Shown: positions 18,677-27,689 of the stretch, one piece after another
Layout: every line of letters begins with the position of its first letter
Position numbering within the stretch: position 1 is the stretch's first letter
Assembly (NCBI RefSeq): GCF_016836705.1
Contig: NZ_JAFCGY010000002.1
Span: forward strand, 1 to 64,000
Direction of reading: 5' to 3'
From: Mesorhizobium caraganae
GTDB lineage: Bacteria > Pseudomonadota > Alphaproteobacteria > Rhizobiales > Rhizobiaceae
Length of the DNA: 64,000 nt
The notes under the pieces: generated by a model
What the model saw: the letters and a program-made list of their open reading frames with translations, nothing else
What the model was told of the DNA's origin: nothing
Databases searched by the model: none
Made by a program: the position numbers and the translations under genes

Positions 18677-19717
18677 ATGATGAAGTCGCTCCCGATCACC
18701 ATCGACAGCGTGCGCAAGACCTATGGATCTTACGTCGCGCTGGACGATGTCTCGCTCGACATTCAGGCTGGCGAATTCCTCACGCTGCTCGGGCCCTCCG
18801 GGTCGGGCAAGACCACGCTGCTCATGGCTCTGGCCGGTTTTGTCCGGCCCGATTCCGGTAAACTCCTGTTGGATGATCGCGACATTACCCGCCTGGCCCC
18901 CAACAAGCGGGACATCGGCATCGTGTTCCAGAACTACGCCCTGTTTCCCCACATGAACGTTCTGGCAAATGTCGAATATCCGTTGGTGCTGCGCAAGACG
19001 CCGAGAGCGCAGGCGCGTCAGCGGGCGCTTGACACCTTGGCCCGCGTGAAGCTGGAGGGTTTGGCGGAGCGCAACATTGCGGCATTGTCCGGCGGCCAGC
19101 GCCAGCGCGTAGCGCTGGCACGGGCAATCGTCTTCGAGCCACGCGTGATGCTGATGGACGAGCCGTTGTCGGCGCTCGACAAGAACCTGCGCGAGACCAT
19201 GCAGTACGAGATCCGGCGTCTGCACGACGATCTGGGGATCACCACGATCTATGTGACGCATGACCAGCGCGAAGCACTGATCATGTCAGACCGGGTTGCA
19301 GTGATGAATTCCGGCCGCATTCAGCAGATCGACACGCCACAGCGGATCTATGATCGTCCGTCAACCCGCTTCGTCGCGGAGTTCATGGGTGAGGCCAACA
19401 TTGTGGCTCCGGGCGCGGTGCGCAGAATAGACGGCACCGATGCGTCAAGCGGAGCTTTGATGATCCGCGCGGAAAGCTTCCATCTTGATGCGAAGCTCGT
19501 TGGGCGGGACGGGGTGGCGCTTGAGGGAACGCTGCGCGCCAAGGCGTTTCGCGGCGAGAACTGGCTTTTGACGCTGGCGATTGACGGCGGGCAAGAGATT
19601 CTTGTCTGCATTCCGGCGGCGCTGGCCAGTGGCTGCGCCGAGCTTGCCACCGGTCAGCGGGTGACCGCCTATGCACCGGCGGCGAAAGTTCACGCGATAC
19701 CGGGATCGAGAGCGTGA
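18677..19717 (+). CDS. ABC transporter ATP-binding protein, polyamine type (PotA-like)
   Basis: A 346-residue ATPase for the same transporter. Walker A is LGPSGSGKTTLLMALAG, the Q-loop is in GIVFQNYALFPHMNV, the signature is ALSGGQRQRVALARAIVFEP and Walker B is MLMDEPLSALDKNLRE, followed by the H-loop VTHDQREAL. The C-terminal 100 residues form the regulatory TOBE-like domain typical of PotA/MalK proteins. ATG 18677 and ATG 18680 are both open. The end overlaps the next gene by 4 bases, so translation is probably coupled. Confidence 0.93.
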   Translation: MMKSLPITIDSVRKTYGSYVALDDVSLDIQAGEFLTLLGPSGSGKTTLLMALAGFVRPDSGKLLLDDRDITRLAPNKRDIGIVFQNYALFPHMNVLANVEYPLVLRKTPRAQARQRALDTLARVKLEGLAERNIAALSGGQRQRVALARAIVFEPRVMLMDEPLSALDKNLRETMQYEIRRLHDDLGITTIYVTHDQREALIMSDRVAVMNSGRIQQIDTPQRIYDRPSTRFVAEFMGEANIVAPGAVRRIDGTDASSGALMIRAESFHLDAKLVGRDGVALEGTLRAKAFRGENWLLTLAIDGGQEILVCIPAALASGCAELATGQRVTAYAPAAKVHAIPGSRA

Positions 19718-20601
19718 CCGTCATCGCCGATCCTGCGCTCGCGGCAGACGCTCGACGCGAGCGGCGGTTCTTCCTCTCGCTTTCGCTGCCGGCGCTTTTC
19801 ATCGTTGGACTGGCGGCGATACTGCCCATCCTCTGGATCATTCGGCAATCCTTCCTGACCACGGGGGGCGAATACACCGTCGGCAATTACGAGAAGGTGC
19901 TGTCGAGCGGACTGACATGGTCGGCGCTCGTCACAACCCTTGAGCTATCCCTGGGCACGCTGGCGATCTGCATTCTTCTCGGCACCCCCCTGGCGCTCGC
20001 CCTGGCCAGCGCCAGACCGAAGGTGGCCAATTTGCTGATGGCCTTCGTCATGCTGCCGTTGTGGACCTCCATTCTGGTGCGGACCTATGGTTGGCTCGTG
20101 CTCTTGCGGCGCGATGGCCTGATCAACGCGGCATTGACCGGTTCAGGCCTGACAGCGGAGCCATTGCCGCTGGCCTACAACTTCACGGGAACGCTCATCG
20201 GCATGGTTCACTACATGCTGCCGCTCTTCCTGCTGCCCGTTTATGCAGCGATGCGCGATATCGACGCAAACCTCATTCGCGCGTCGGCGAGCATGGGCGC
20301 TACCCTCGGGCAAGCGATCCGCATGGTCATTCTGCCGCTTTCTGCCGGCGGCATCTTCTCGGGTTCGATGATGGTCTTCATCTACACCATAGGTTTCTTC
20401 ATAACACCGGCGGTGCTTGGCGGCGGCAAGGTAAATCCGCTCTCCATCCGGATCGAGCGCACGCTATCGACCTTTCAGGATTGGGGGTCGGCGAGCGTCT
20501 TGGGTATTCTGTTGCTCGTTCTCATGGCGCTGATCGGCATGATGTTCCTGGCGGCGCGGCGACTGATGGCGCGCAACAATGTCGACGCGACCGATGCTTG
20601 A
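19714..20601 (+). CDS. ABC transporter permease 1, PotB-like
   Basis: A 295-residue inner membrane permease with about six helices. The cytoplasmic EAA loop is recognisable in RASASMGATLGQAIRMVILPLSAGGI, the coupling site for the ATPase. It begins with GTG in the GTGA overlap with the ATPase stop. The N-terminal 30 residues are charged and precede the first helix LFIVGLAAILPILWII. It pairs with the following permease. Confidence 0.92.
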   Translation: MTVIADPALAADARRERRFFLSLSLPALFIVGLAAILPILWIIRQSFLTTGGEYTVGNYEKVLSSGLTWSALVTTLELSLGTLAICILLGTPLALALASARPKVANLLMAFVMLPLWTSILVRTYGWLVLLRRDGLINAALTGSGLTAEPLPLAYNFTGTLIGMVHYMLPLFLLPVYAAMRDIDANLIRASASMGATLGQAIRMVILPLSAGGIFSGSMMVFIYTIGFFITPAVLGGGKVNPLSIRIERTLSTFQDWGSASVLGILLLVLMALIGMMFLAARRLMARNNVDATDA

Positions 20602-21385
20602 AGCCTATCCGGACAATAGGCTGGCCCGTATCCTTCTGTGGAGCTTCTGCGCGCTCGTAATGATTTTCCTGATGCTGCCGACGCTCGTCGTCGTCCCGCT
20701 CTCCTTTTCGGCATCCAATCTTCTCGAGTTCCCGCCGCACGCATACTCGTTGCGCTGGTACGAGACGTTCTTCGGCTCGGCGACATGGATGGCCGCGCTC
20801 AGGACGAGCCTGATCCTGGGGACATTGACGGCGACGGTCGCGGTGCCGCTGGGGCTGCTGGCCTGCATCTCGATGAACAGGCTCGGCGGAAAGGCCGCCC
20901 TGACCATTCAGGGCGTTCTGCTCACCCCGTCCATTGTGCCGGGCATCCTGCTGGCGATCGGTCTGTTCTTTGTTCTGGCGGCGCAACGTCTGGTCGGAAC
21001 GCTGTTCGGCGTGCTGGTTGGACACGTGGTGCTGGCTATCCCGGTCGCGTGCATTGTGTTGCTGCCGGCACTGATCCGCTTTGACTGGAACCAGGTTCAG
21101 GCGGCGCGCAGCCTGGGCGCAAACTGGGCAAAAGCCATTGGCGGCATAATTGTCCCGCAACTCCGGATCAGTCTGTTGTCGGCCACGCTGATGGCCTTCC
21201 TGACCTCGCTCGACGAGTCAGTCATTTCGATCTTCGTCGCCAGCGGTCAAAACAGCACGCTGCCGAAGCTCATGTTCCTGTCGCTGCGCGATCAGATCGA
21301 TCCAACGATTGCGGCGATCTCGACATTGTGGACCGTCATCGTCGTGGTCGCCGTCCTGATCGTGACCCTTCGCCAAAAATCCTGA
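20579..21385 (+). CDS. ABC transporter permease 2, PotC-like
   Basis: A 268-residue partner permease. The EAA-type loop is seen in AARSLGANWAKAIGGIIVPQL, and there are about six predicted helices starting at LWSFCALVMIFLMLPTLVVV. It overlaps the first permease by 23 bases, showing tight coupling; the ATG at 20594 (MLEAYPDN) is a possible later start that reduces the overlap. It completes a four-gene uptake system. Confidence 0.9.
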   Translation: MSTRPMLEAYPDNRLARILLWSFCALVMIFLMLPTLVVVPLSFSASNLLEFPPHAYSLRWYETFFGSATWMAALRTSLILGTLTATVAVPLGLLACISMNRLGGKAALTIQGVLLTPSIVPGILLAIGLFFVLAAQRLVGTLFGVLVGHVVLAIPVACIVLLPALIRFDWNQVQAARSLGANWAKAIGGIIVPQLRISLLSATLMAFLTSLDESVISIFVASGQNSTLPKLMFLSLRDQIDPTIAAISTLWTVIVVVAVLIVTLRQKS

Positions 21386-21399
21386 CCGAGACTGGAAAC

Positions 21400-22320
21400 A
21401 TGCCTACCAATCAGCACGCAGCCGACGATCCAGCTTATCATTCAACGGACATACCCCAAGTGGGGTTGGCGATCATCACCGGGTCGGCAAACTGGGGGCT
21501 TGCCTTCCCGGAAGATGTCGAATTCGAGGGCGTGCGGACCTTGCGGCGGGACATGAGTTTTGAAACGCCTTTCGGTCGCACCGACAACTGGAAGCTGCTC
21601 GAGTTCGATGCGTCGATTACCACTGAAGGCAAAGCGAAACGTGCCTTGTGCATGTATTCGCACGGCAATCCCCGCGACCATGTCGACCATTCCTGTCATC
21701 GCCGCGCGTTCTGGGTATTGATGAACGCGGGTGTACGGCAAGTGCTGTCCTGCTCGACCATCGGCGCCGTCAACAAGGCGATCAAGCCCGGCGACATGGT
21801 GGTGAATGCCGATATCATCGAACTGACGCAGACCCCGTTTTCACTGCTTCCCGGCCGCCAGAGCTTCGATTGCTCGGGCAAGCAGATTGTCTGCCCAAGA
21901 GGTGCGGCAGTGCTGGTCGAAACCGCCCGCCGTCATTGGCCGGCCGAATGCCGCGTTCATGGCATCGAACAGCAGCTGGTCGCTGCCCACTGTTACGGGC
22001 CGCGGCTGACCACACCGGCCGAAGCCCTGGCGTTTCGAAACATGGGGGCGGATGTGCTCAACCATTCGATCGCCCCCGAAGCTACCTTGTCACGCGAGAT
22101 CGGAGCATGTTTCGTGCCCTGCGCGTTCGTAACGGCTGGTTTCAACGATTATATGGACCGCAATCGCCAGAAATTGCTGCAGGAGGACGTGTTGCCAAAC
22201 CTCTCCATGACGGCCTCGCGGGTCGCGCTGGAGACCGCGGCGCGACTTCCGGCCAATCCGGAATGCTCTTGCCATGGTCTGAAGTCGCCTCAACCGGAAG
22301 AACGTTCCAGCCGGTTTTAG
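21400..22320 (+). CDS. Nucleoside phosphorylase family protein (MTA/purine nucleoside phosphorylase-like)
   Basis: A 306-residue member of the PNP/MTAP phosphorylase group, which cleaves the N-glycosidic bond of nucleosides with phosphate. Seen in the sequence: the N-terminal phosphate-loop-like AIITGSANWGLAFPED, the middle HGNPRDHVDHSCHRRAFWVLMNAG (position of the usual HGRxH segment), then LSCSTIGAVNKAIKPGDMVV, the family's GSL-type region, and the C-terminal GADVLNHSIAPEATLSREIGACF, where the family has an NMT-type purine-site motif. Several motif residues deviate, so the substrate may be unusual. ATG 21400 starts 12 bases after the permease stop, so it belongs to the transporter operon. 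The open extension to 21328 overlaps the permease. Confidence 0.72.
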   Translation: MPTNQHAADDPAYHSTDIPQVGLAIITGSANWGLAFPEDVEFEGVRTLRRDMSFETPFGRTDNWKLLEFDASITTEGKAKRALCMYSHGNPRDHVDHSCHRRAFWVLMNAGVRQVLSCSTIGAVNKAIKPGDMVVNADIIELTQTPFSLLPGRQSFDCSGKQIVCPRGAAVLVETARRHWPAECRVHGIEQQLVAAHCYGPRLTTPAEALAFRNMGADVLNHSIAPEATLSREIGACFVPCAFVTAGFNDYMDRNRQKLLQEDVLPNLSMTASRVALETAARLPANPECSCHGLKSPQPEERSSRF

Positions 22321-23225
22321 CCAACCGGCGTAAAAATACCATCGATGGCCGCATCACCCTCCGTGCTGACCAAGCCGCGCGCCACCAGATCCTCGAGATG
22401 GGCAAGCACCGACAGGCCGGCGGCGCCGTGCAGGCGCGGGTCAGTGTCCCTGTAGATCGCCTTGACCATGTCCGGAATCGTTCGGTCACCGCCCCGGATC
22501 CGCTCCAGGATCGCCCGTTCGCGCATCTTGCGGTGGGTTTTGAGTCCGCGCATGAAGCTGCGCGGCGCGATCACCGGGCCGCCATGGCCGGGCAGCAGCA
22601 GGCGGTCGCCGCGCGCGATCAATTTGTCGAGCGAAGCCATGTAGTCGGCCATGGCGCCGTCGGGCGGCGCCACGATCGAGGTCGCCCACGCCATCACATG
22701 GTCGGCTGGAAACAGGATGCCGGTGCTTTCCAACGCAAACGCCGCGTGATTGGCGGTATGGCCCGGCGTCAGCACGGTCCGGATCGCCCAGCCGTCACCC
22801 TCGACCAGCGTATCGTCGGGCAGTGTGATATCCGGGACGAAAGCCGTGTCGGCGCTGGCGTCAAGCGGGTTGGTCTCGCCGATCCGCAGTGGCCGCGCCG
22901 GGCGGTGCGGGCCTTCGGCCAGCACCGGTGCACCAGTGTGCGCTTTCAGCCGCGCGGCCAGCGGAGAATGGTCGCGATGCGTGTGGCTGACGAGAATGTG
23001 GCTGACCGGCCGGTTTGCGATCACCTCGAGCAGCGTCCGGAAATGCGCCTCGTCATCCGGACCCGGGTCGATCACCGCCAGCGTGTCGCGGCCGATGACG
23101 TAGCTGTTGGTGCCGTGAAAGGTGAACGGACCGGGGTTTTTGGCGGTGACGCGCAAGACGTCCGGCGCAACAGTGACCCCCTGGCCGTAGGCCGGATCGA
23201 AGCTGGTGTCGAATTTGAGCGCCAT
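22317..23225 (-). CDS. MBL-fold metallo-hydrolase (LACTB2-like)
   Basis: A 302-residue metallo-beta-lactamase-fold hydrolase. The zinc motif is SHTHRDHSPLA (HxHxDH), the third His is in LTPGHTANHAAF, the Asp in LFPADHVMAW, and the last His in LLPGHGGPV. The C-terminal helical tail (TIPDMVKAIYRDTDPRL, then LAHLEDLVARGLV) is a winged-helix-like extension seen in LACTB2/RNase-like members. The substrate could be a thioester, lactone or RNA; it cannot be decided. Its stop overlaps that of the convergent phosphorylase by 4 bases. The start is ATG 23225. Confidence 0.88.
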   Translation of the reverse strand: MALKFDTSFDPAYGQGVTVAPDVLRVTAKNPGPFTFHGTNSYVIGRDTLAVIDPGPDDEAHFRTLLEVIANRPVSHILVSHTHRDHSPLAARLKAHTGAPVLAEGPHRPARPLRIGETNPLDASADTAFVPDITLPDDTLVEGDGWAIRTVLTPGHTANHAAFALESTGILFPADHVMAWATSIVAPPDGAMADYMASLDKLIARGDRLLLPGHGGPVIAPRSFMRGLKTHRKMRERAILERIRGGDRTIPDMVKAIYRDTDPRLHGAAGLSVLAHLEDLVARGLVSTEGDAAIDGIFTPVG

Positions 23226-23341
23226 GGCGGTGTCGTTGAGCTCCGGTCAAGGGGACGGCAAAAGCGATTGCCGCATAGCACGGAAGCCAATATAGGAAAA
23301 AGCGAGGCCGCCATCTGCGGCAATCCGGATTGGGGAAGACC

Positions 23342-23935
23342 ATGGCACTTGCAACGACGATGCGCCCGCTTGTTTCTCTCGCTTTGCCTCAGGAGGGGGC
23401 GCTGCGCCTGGCAACCCAGCTTCTGCTGGCGATCGCCGGAACGCTGCTTTTGACCCTGTCGGCCAAGACGAAAGTCGTGCTCGGGCCGGTCGATATTTCG
23501 ATGCAGACGCTGGCCGTCCTGCTGATCGCCACCGCATTTGGCCTGCGGCTTGGCGTCGCTACCCTGCTTCTCTACATGGCCGAGGGCGCCATGGGCCTCC
23601 CGGTCTTCCAGAGCACGCCTGAAAAGGGCATCGGCATCGCCTACATGATTGGCGGCACCGGTGGTTATCTCGCCGGCTTCGTCGTCATGGCTGCGATTGT
23701 CGGCTGGGCCGCCGATCGCGGCTGGGATCGCCACCCGATCAAGCTGTTCAACGCCATGCTGGTCGCCGAAATCGTCATGATGGCCATGGGCTTTGCCTGG
23801 CTGGCCACCCTCATCGGTGTGGAAAAGTCGTGGCAGTTCGGCGTCGTGCCGTTCATCGTCGGCGACCTGATCAAGGTTGCGCTGGCCGCCAGCCTGGTGC
23901 CGGCGGTATGGTCGCTGCTGCCCAAGCAACCCTGA
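23342..23935 (+). CDS. bioY: Biotin transporter substrate-binding subunit BioY
   Basis: A 197-residue integral membrane S-component of an ECF-type biotin transporter. There are about six helices, beginning with ATQLLLAIAGTLLLTLSA, and the family signature is VVLGPVDISMQTLAVLLIATAFG with GLPVFQS and GGTGGYLAGFV. The bioM/bioN energising genes are not in the window, so it may work alone or with components elsewhere, as reported for some rhizobial BioY. The start at ATG 23342 follows GGGGAAG. A classic terminator follows. Confidence 0.93.
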   Translation: MALATTMRPLVSLALPQEGALRLATQLLLAIAGTLLLTLSAKTKVVLGPVDISMQTLAVLLIATAFGLRLGVATLLLYMAEGAMGLPVFQSTPEKGIGIAYMIGGTGGYLAGFVVMAAIVGWAADRGWDRHPIKLFNAMLVAEIVMMAMGFAWLATLIGVEKSWQFGVVPFIVGDLIKVALAASLVPAVWSLLPKQP

Positions 23936-23953
23936 AATCGCTTAAACGCAATG

Positions 23954-23984
23954 AGCCGGCGGGTGCGAGCCCGCCGGCTTTTTG
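23954..23984 (+). terminator. Rho-independent terminator after bioY
   Basis: AGCCGGCGGG (23954-23963), a 6-base loop, CCCGCCGGCT (23970-23979) and then TTTTTGTTG make a perfect 10-bp G+C-rich stem with a T-run, 18 bases after the stop. Confidence 0.93.
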
Positions 23985-24229
23985 TTGTCATGCGTCCACC
24001 AGTCGGTGGCGGGAAGCCGGCTGCCAAATCGCCGTGCCGATTGCATCGCCAGCCTGTGGCCGGTCGGTCAACAGCTTGTGGTCAGTCGCTCAAATTACCA
24101 CGAGGCGGCAGATGTAGGTCAATTCTGGTGCTGATCCACGGCCGAGTTTGAATTGACAAGCCTCCGCACGAAACCTAAGCACGGTCAACTTGATTTCGGG
24201 CGGGGGCCTGGCAATTCAAGGAGAGCTTG

Positions 24230-25111
24230 TTGAAAGGAATCATCCTTGCAGGAGGCAGCGGGACGCGTCTTTATCCCTTAACATTAGCGATCTCTAAGCA
24301 AATCCTGCCGATATACGACAAGCCGATGATTTTTTACCCGCTGAGCGTGTTGATGCTCGCGGGGATCCGAGAGATTCTGATCATTTCGACACCACGCGAC
24401 TTGCCGATCTTTCGCGAGTTGCTGGGTGACGGTTCGGAATTCGGGCTCGAATTGTCCTATGCCGAACAGCCGCAGCCCAACGGCCTTGCCGAAGCCTTCA
24501 TCATCGGCCGCGACTTCATCGGCAAGGACAATGTTTCGATGATCCTCGGCGACAACATCTATTTCGGCGAGGGCCTGTCGCAGCTCTGCCGTGCGGCTGC
24601 GCAGCGGGAAAGCGGCGCTTCGGTGTTCGCCTACCATGTCGAGGATCCGCAGCGTTATGGCGTGGTGTCGTTCGACAAGCTCACCGGCACCGCTTTGACG
24701 ATCGAGGAAAAGCCGGCGAAGCCGAAGTCCAACTGGGCGGTCACCGGCCTCTATTTCTACGACAACGAGGTCGTTGACATCGCTTCGACAATCAAGCCCT
24801 CGGCGCGCGGCGAGCTCGAGATCACGGCGGTCAACAACGTCTATCTCGAGCGCGGGCAGCTGCATGTGCATCAGCTCGGCCGCGGCTATGCCTGGCTCGA
24901 CACCGGCACGCATGACAGCCTGCATGAGGCCTCTTCCTTCGTGCGCACCATCGAGCACCGCCAGGGCATCAAGGTTGCCTGTCCTGAAGAAATCGCTTTC
25001 GAGCAGGGCTGGCTGACCGCCGACAAGGTGCTTGAGCGCGCCACGCGCCTGGGCAAGAATGAATACGCCGCCTATCTGCGCCGGCGTGTCACCGAGCTGA
25101 CGGAGAACTAG
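24230..25111 (+). CDS. rmlA: Glucose-1-phosphate thymidylyltransferase
   Basis: Makes dTDP-glucose from glucose-1-phosphate and dTTP, the first step of dTDP-L-rhamnose synthesis. The opening [23 protein letters not shown] (residues 2 to 24, nucleotide site) and the sugar-binding [32 protein letters not shown] and the C-terminal [10 protein letters not shown] fit RmlA at 293 residues. TTG 24230 is chosen because MKGIILAGG is the family's usual start; TTG 24227 is an alternative, and both follow AAGGAGAG. It is the first gene of the rml cluster, which runs A-C-B-D without significant gaps. Confidence 0.95.
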   Translation: MKGIILAGGSGTRLYPLTLAISKQILPIYDKPMIFYPLSVLMLAGIREILIISTPRDLPIFRELLGDGSEFGLELSYAEQPQPNGLAEAFIIGRDFIGKDNVSMILGDNIYFGEGLSQLCRAAAQRESGASVFAYHVEDPQRYGVVSFDKLTGTALTIEEKPAKPKSNWAVTGLYFYDNEVVDIASTIKPSARGELEITAVNNVYLERGQLHVHQLGRGYAWLDTGTHDSLHEASSFVRTIEHRQGIKVACPEEIAFEQGWLTADKVLERATRLGKNEYAAYLRRRVTELTEN

Positions 25112-25112
25112 A

Positions 25113-25664
25113 GTGGACGTCAGGCAGCTTGGTCTTGATGGCGTGCTCGAGATCGTGCCGAAGCGGCACGGCGATGCGCGCGGCTATTTCATCGAGACCT
25201 GGAATGCCGAGCGCTTTTTTGAAGCCGGTATCGATTTGCGTTTCGTCCAGGACAACCACTCCTATTCGGCGGCGGCAGGTGTCGTGCGGGGACTTCACTA
25301 TCAGCTTCCTCCACGCGCGCAGGACAAGTTGCTGCGTGTGATCAGAGGCAAGATCCTCGACGTCGCGGTCGACATTCGCCGCAGCTCGAAAACCTTCGGA
25401 AAATGGGTCGCGCTCGAAATATCGGCCGAGAAAGGCAACCAGATCCTGGTGCCGAAGGGCTTCGCGCACGGCTTCGTCACGCTCGTGCCGGACACCGAGG
25501 TCCTGTATAAGGTCACCGACACCTATTCGCCGGCGCACGACCGATCGATCCGTTTCGACGACCCCGACATCGGCATCGATTGGCCATCGCCAGCCGGCGG
25601 CTTCGAGCTCTCGGCCAAGGACCTCAAGGCGCCAACGCTCGCCAATGCCGAGGTGTTCGCATGA
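25113..25664 (+). CDS. rmlC: dTDP-4-dehydrorhamnose 3,5-epimerase
   Basis: Third enzyme of the dTDP-L-rhamnose pathway. The 183-residue cupin has the catalytic His in [11 protein letters not shown], the FVQDNHSYS segment before it and the Tyr/Asp-containing [22 protein letters not shown], all typical. It starts with GTG 25113, one base after the rmlA stop, so it depends on coupled translation. The C-terminus keeps GFAHGFVTL. Confidence 0.95.
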   Translation: MDVRQLGLDGVLEIVPKRHGDARGYFIETWNAERFFEAGIDLRFVQDNHSYSAAAGVVRGLHYQLPPRAQDKLLRVIRGKILDVAVDIRRSSKTFGKWVALEISAEKGNQILVPKGFAHGFVTLVPDTEVLYKVTDTYSPAHDRSIRFDDPDIGIDWPSPAGGFELSAKDLKAPTLANAEVFA

Positions 25665-25689
25665 CGCGCGACGATGTGAGGAGAGCGCC

Positions 25690-26784
25690 ATGAATTTTCT
25701 GGTGACAGGGGGTGCCGGCTTCATCGGCTCGGCGGTGTGCCGGCATTTGTGCGCCAATCCGGCCTACCATGTGACCAATCTCGACAAACTTACCTATGCC
25801 GGCAATCTCGCCTCGCTGCGCACGATCGAGAATGCGCACAACTACAAATTTGCGCAGGCCGACATTTGTGACGAGCGGGCGGTCCTCGACATCCTCCACC
25901 GCGACGAGATCGACGTCGTCATGAATCTCGCCGCCGAAAGCCATGTCGACCGCTCGATCGACGGACCCGGCGCCTTCATCGAGACCAACATCGTCGGCAC
26001 CTACCGGGTGCTGAATTCGGCGCTCGAATATTGGCGCGGCCTTGGCGAGGACAGGAAAGCCCGCTTCCGCTTCCACCATGTCTCGACCGACGAGGTGTTC
26101 GGCGATCTGCCCTTCGATGGCGGCATGTTCGTCGAGGAAACGCCTTACGCGCCGTCCTCGCCCTATTCCGCCTCGAAGGCGGCGTCCGACCATCTGGTGC
26201 GGGCCTGGCACGAGACGTATGGCCTGCCGGTCGTGCTCTCCAACTGCTCGAACAATTACGGACCCTATCACTTTCCCGAGAAGCTGATCCCGCTGGTGAT
26301 CCTCAACGCGCTCGACGAAAGGCCGCTGCCGGTCTACGGCGCCGGCGCCAATGTGCGCGACTGGCTGTTCGTCGAGGATCATGCCCGCGCCCTGGAACTG
26401 GTCGCCACCAAGGGTCAGCCGGGCGAGAGCTACAATGTCGGCGGCAATTCCGAGCGGACCAATCTGAGCGTCGTCGAGACGATCTGCGATCTGCTAGACA
26501 CCAGGCGTCCGCGGGCCGGCGGCAAGAGCTATCGCGACCTGATCAGCTTCGTCACCGATCGCCCGGGTCACGACCGCCGCTACGCCATCGACGCCTCTAA
26601 GATCGGCAGGGATCTCGGCTGGGCGCCGTCGGAGAGTTTCGACAGCGGCCTGGCAAGGACGGTCGACTGGTTCCTCGACAACAAATGGTGGTGGGGGCCG
26701 ATCCGCGAGCAGCGCTATGCCGGCGAGCGGCTCGGGCAAGTCCAGTCCCGCGGCCAGATTGAAGGCAGGAAGGGCGCGGCGTGA
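25690..26784 (+). CDS. rmlB: dTDP-glucose 4,6-dehydratase
   Basis: Second enzyme of the dTDP-L-rhamnose pathway, an NAD-dependent extended SDR of 364 residues. NAD motif [10 protein letters not shown] at the N-terminus, HVDRSI, the catalytic TDEVFGD segment and [12 protein letters not shown] (Tyr-x3-Lys), [14 protein letters not shown] and [13 protein letters not shown] are all present. The start at ATG 25690 follows GAGGAGAG. A stop overlap of 4 bases joins it to rmlD. Confidence 0.96.
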   Translation: MNFLVTGGAGFIGSAVCRHLCANPAYHVTNLDKLTYAGNLASLRTIENAHNYKFAQADICDERAVLDILHRDEIDVVMNLAAESHVDRSIDGPGAFIETNIVGTYRVLNSALEYWRGLGEDRKARFRFHHVSTDEVFGDLPFDGGMFVEETPYAPSSPYSASKAASDHLVRAWHETYGLPVVLSNCSNNYGPYHFPEKLIPLVILNALDERPLPVYGAGANVRDWLFVEDHARALELVATKGQPGESYNVGGNSERTNLSVVETICDLLDTRRPRAGGKSYRDLISFVTDRPGHDRRYAIDASKIGRDLGWAPSESFDSGLARTVDWFLDNKWWWGPIREQRYAGERLGQVQSRGQIEGRKGAA

Positions 26785-27689
26785 GGCTGGTTGTCACTGG
26801 ACGCGACGGTCAGGTCGCCACCAGCCTGCTGGAGGCCGGGCAGGGGCGCGATGGCGTTGAGGTCGTCGCGGTCGGCCGGCCGACGCTCGATCTGGCGCAG
26901 CCCGACACGGTGTTCGATGCTCTCGCAGCAGTGCGGCCGGACATCGTGGTGTCGGCTGCCGCCTACACTGCGGTCGACCAGGCCGAGGACGAGCCCGACC
27001 TTGCCTTTGCGGTAAACGCCGTCGGCGCCGGCAAGGTCGCCGAGGCGGCCGCGAAGCTCGGCGTGCCCGTAATCCATCTGTCGACCGACTACGTCTTCGA
27101 CGGTTCCAAGGACGGCGCCTATGTCGAGACCGACGCCACCGCGCCGCTCGGCGTCTACGGCGCCTCCAAGCTCGCCGGCGAACAGGCGGTGGCGGCCGCC
27201 AATCCGCGCCATCTGATCCTGCGCACCGCCTGGGTCTACAGCCCGTTCGGCAGGAATTTCGTCAAGACCATGCTGAGGCTGGCCGGCGATCGCGACGAGA
27301 TCGCTGTCGTCGCCGACCAATGGGGAAATCCGACCTCCGCATTTGATATTGCCGATGCGATCCTGCATGCGGCGGGGATGTTGCGCCACGACGAGGCGTT
27401 TGACGGTTACGGCATCTATCATCTGGCCGGCACCGGCGAGACCAGCTGGAGCGGTTTTGCCCGCCACATACTCGACACAAGCGCGCGCTACGGCGGGCCC
27501 ACTGCGCGGGTGCGCGAAATCGCCACCAGCGACTATCCGACCAAGGCAAAGCGGCCCGCCAATTCACGGCTGTCGACGGCGAGATTCGCAGCCGCATGCG
27601 GTTGGGTCGCGCCCGACTGGCGACAATCGGCGCAGGCGGTGGTGTACCGGCTACTGACCGGCGAGACGAGACAGGCACTGAGCGCATGA
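26781..27689 (+). CDS. rmlD: dTDP-4-dehydrorhamnose reductase
   Basis: Last enzyme of the dTDP-L-rhamnose pathway; reduces dTDP-4-keto-L-rhamnose with NAD(P)H. The 302 residues contain the glycine motif [12 protein letters not shown], the STDYVFDG segment and [12 protein letters not shown] (Tyr-x3-Lys), plus [14 protein letters not shown]. It starts with GTG in the GTGA overlap with rmlB, and its stop overlaps the ATG of the giant transferase gene, so the rhamnose genes and that gene form one transcription unit. Confidence 0.95.
   Translation: MRLVVTGRDGQVATSLLEAGQGRDGVEVVAVGRPTLDLAQPDTVFDALAAVRPDIVVSAAAYTAVDQAEDEPDLAFAVNAVGAGKVAEAAAKLGVPVIHLSTDYVFDGSKDGAYVETDATAPLGVYGASKLAGEQAVAAANPRHLILRTAWVYSPFGRNFVKTMLRLAGDRDEIAVVADQWGNPTSAFDIADAILHAAGMLRHDEAFDGYGIYHLAGTGETSWSGFARHILDTSARYGGPTARVREIATSDYPTKAKRPANSRLSTARFAAACGWVAPDWRQSAQAVVYRLLTGETRQALSA

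Noticed and set aside
21648..23453. 601-codon plus-strand frame across the phosphorylase and MBL genes
   Set aside because: It covers two convergent real genes in wrong frames and shows no recognisable domain.
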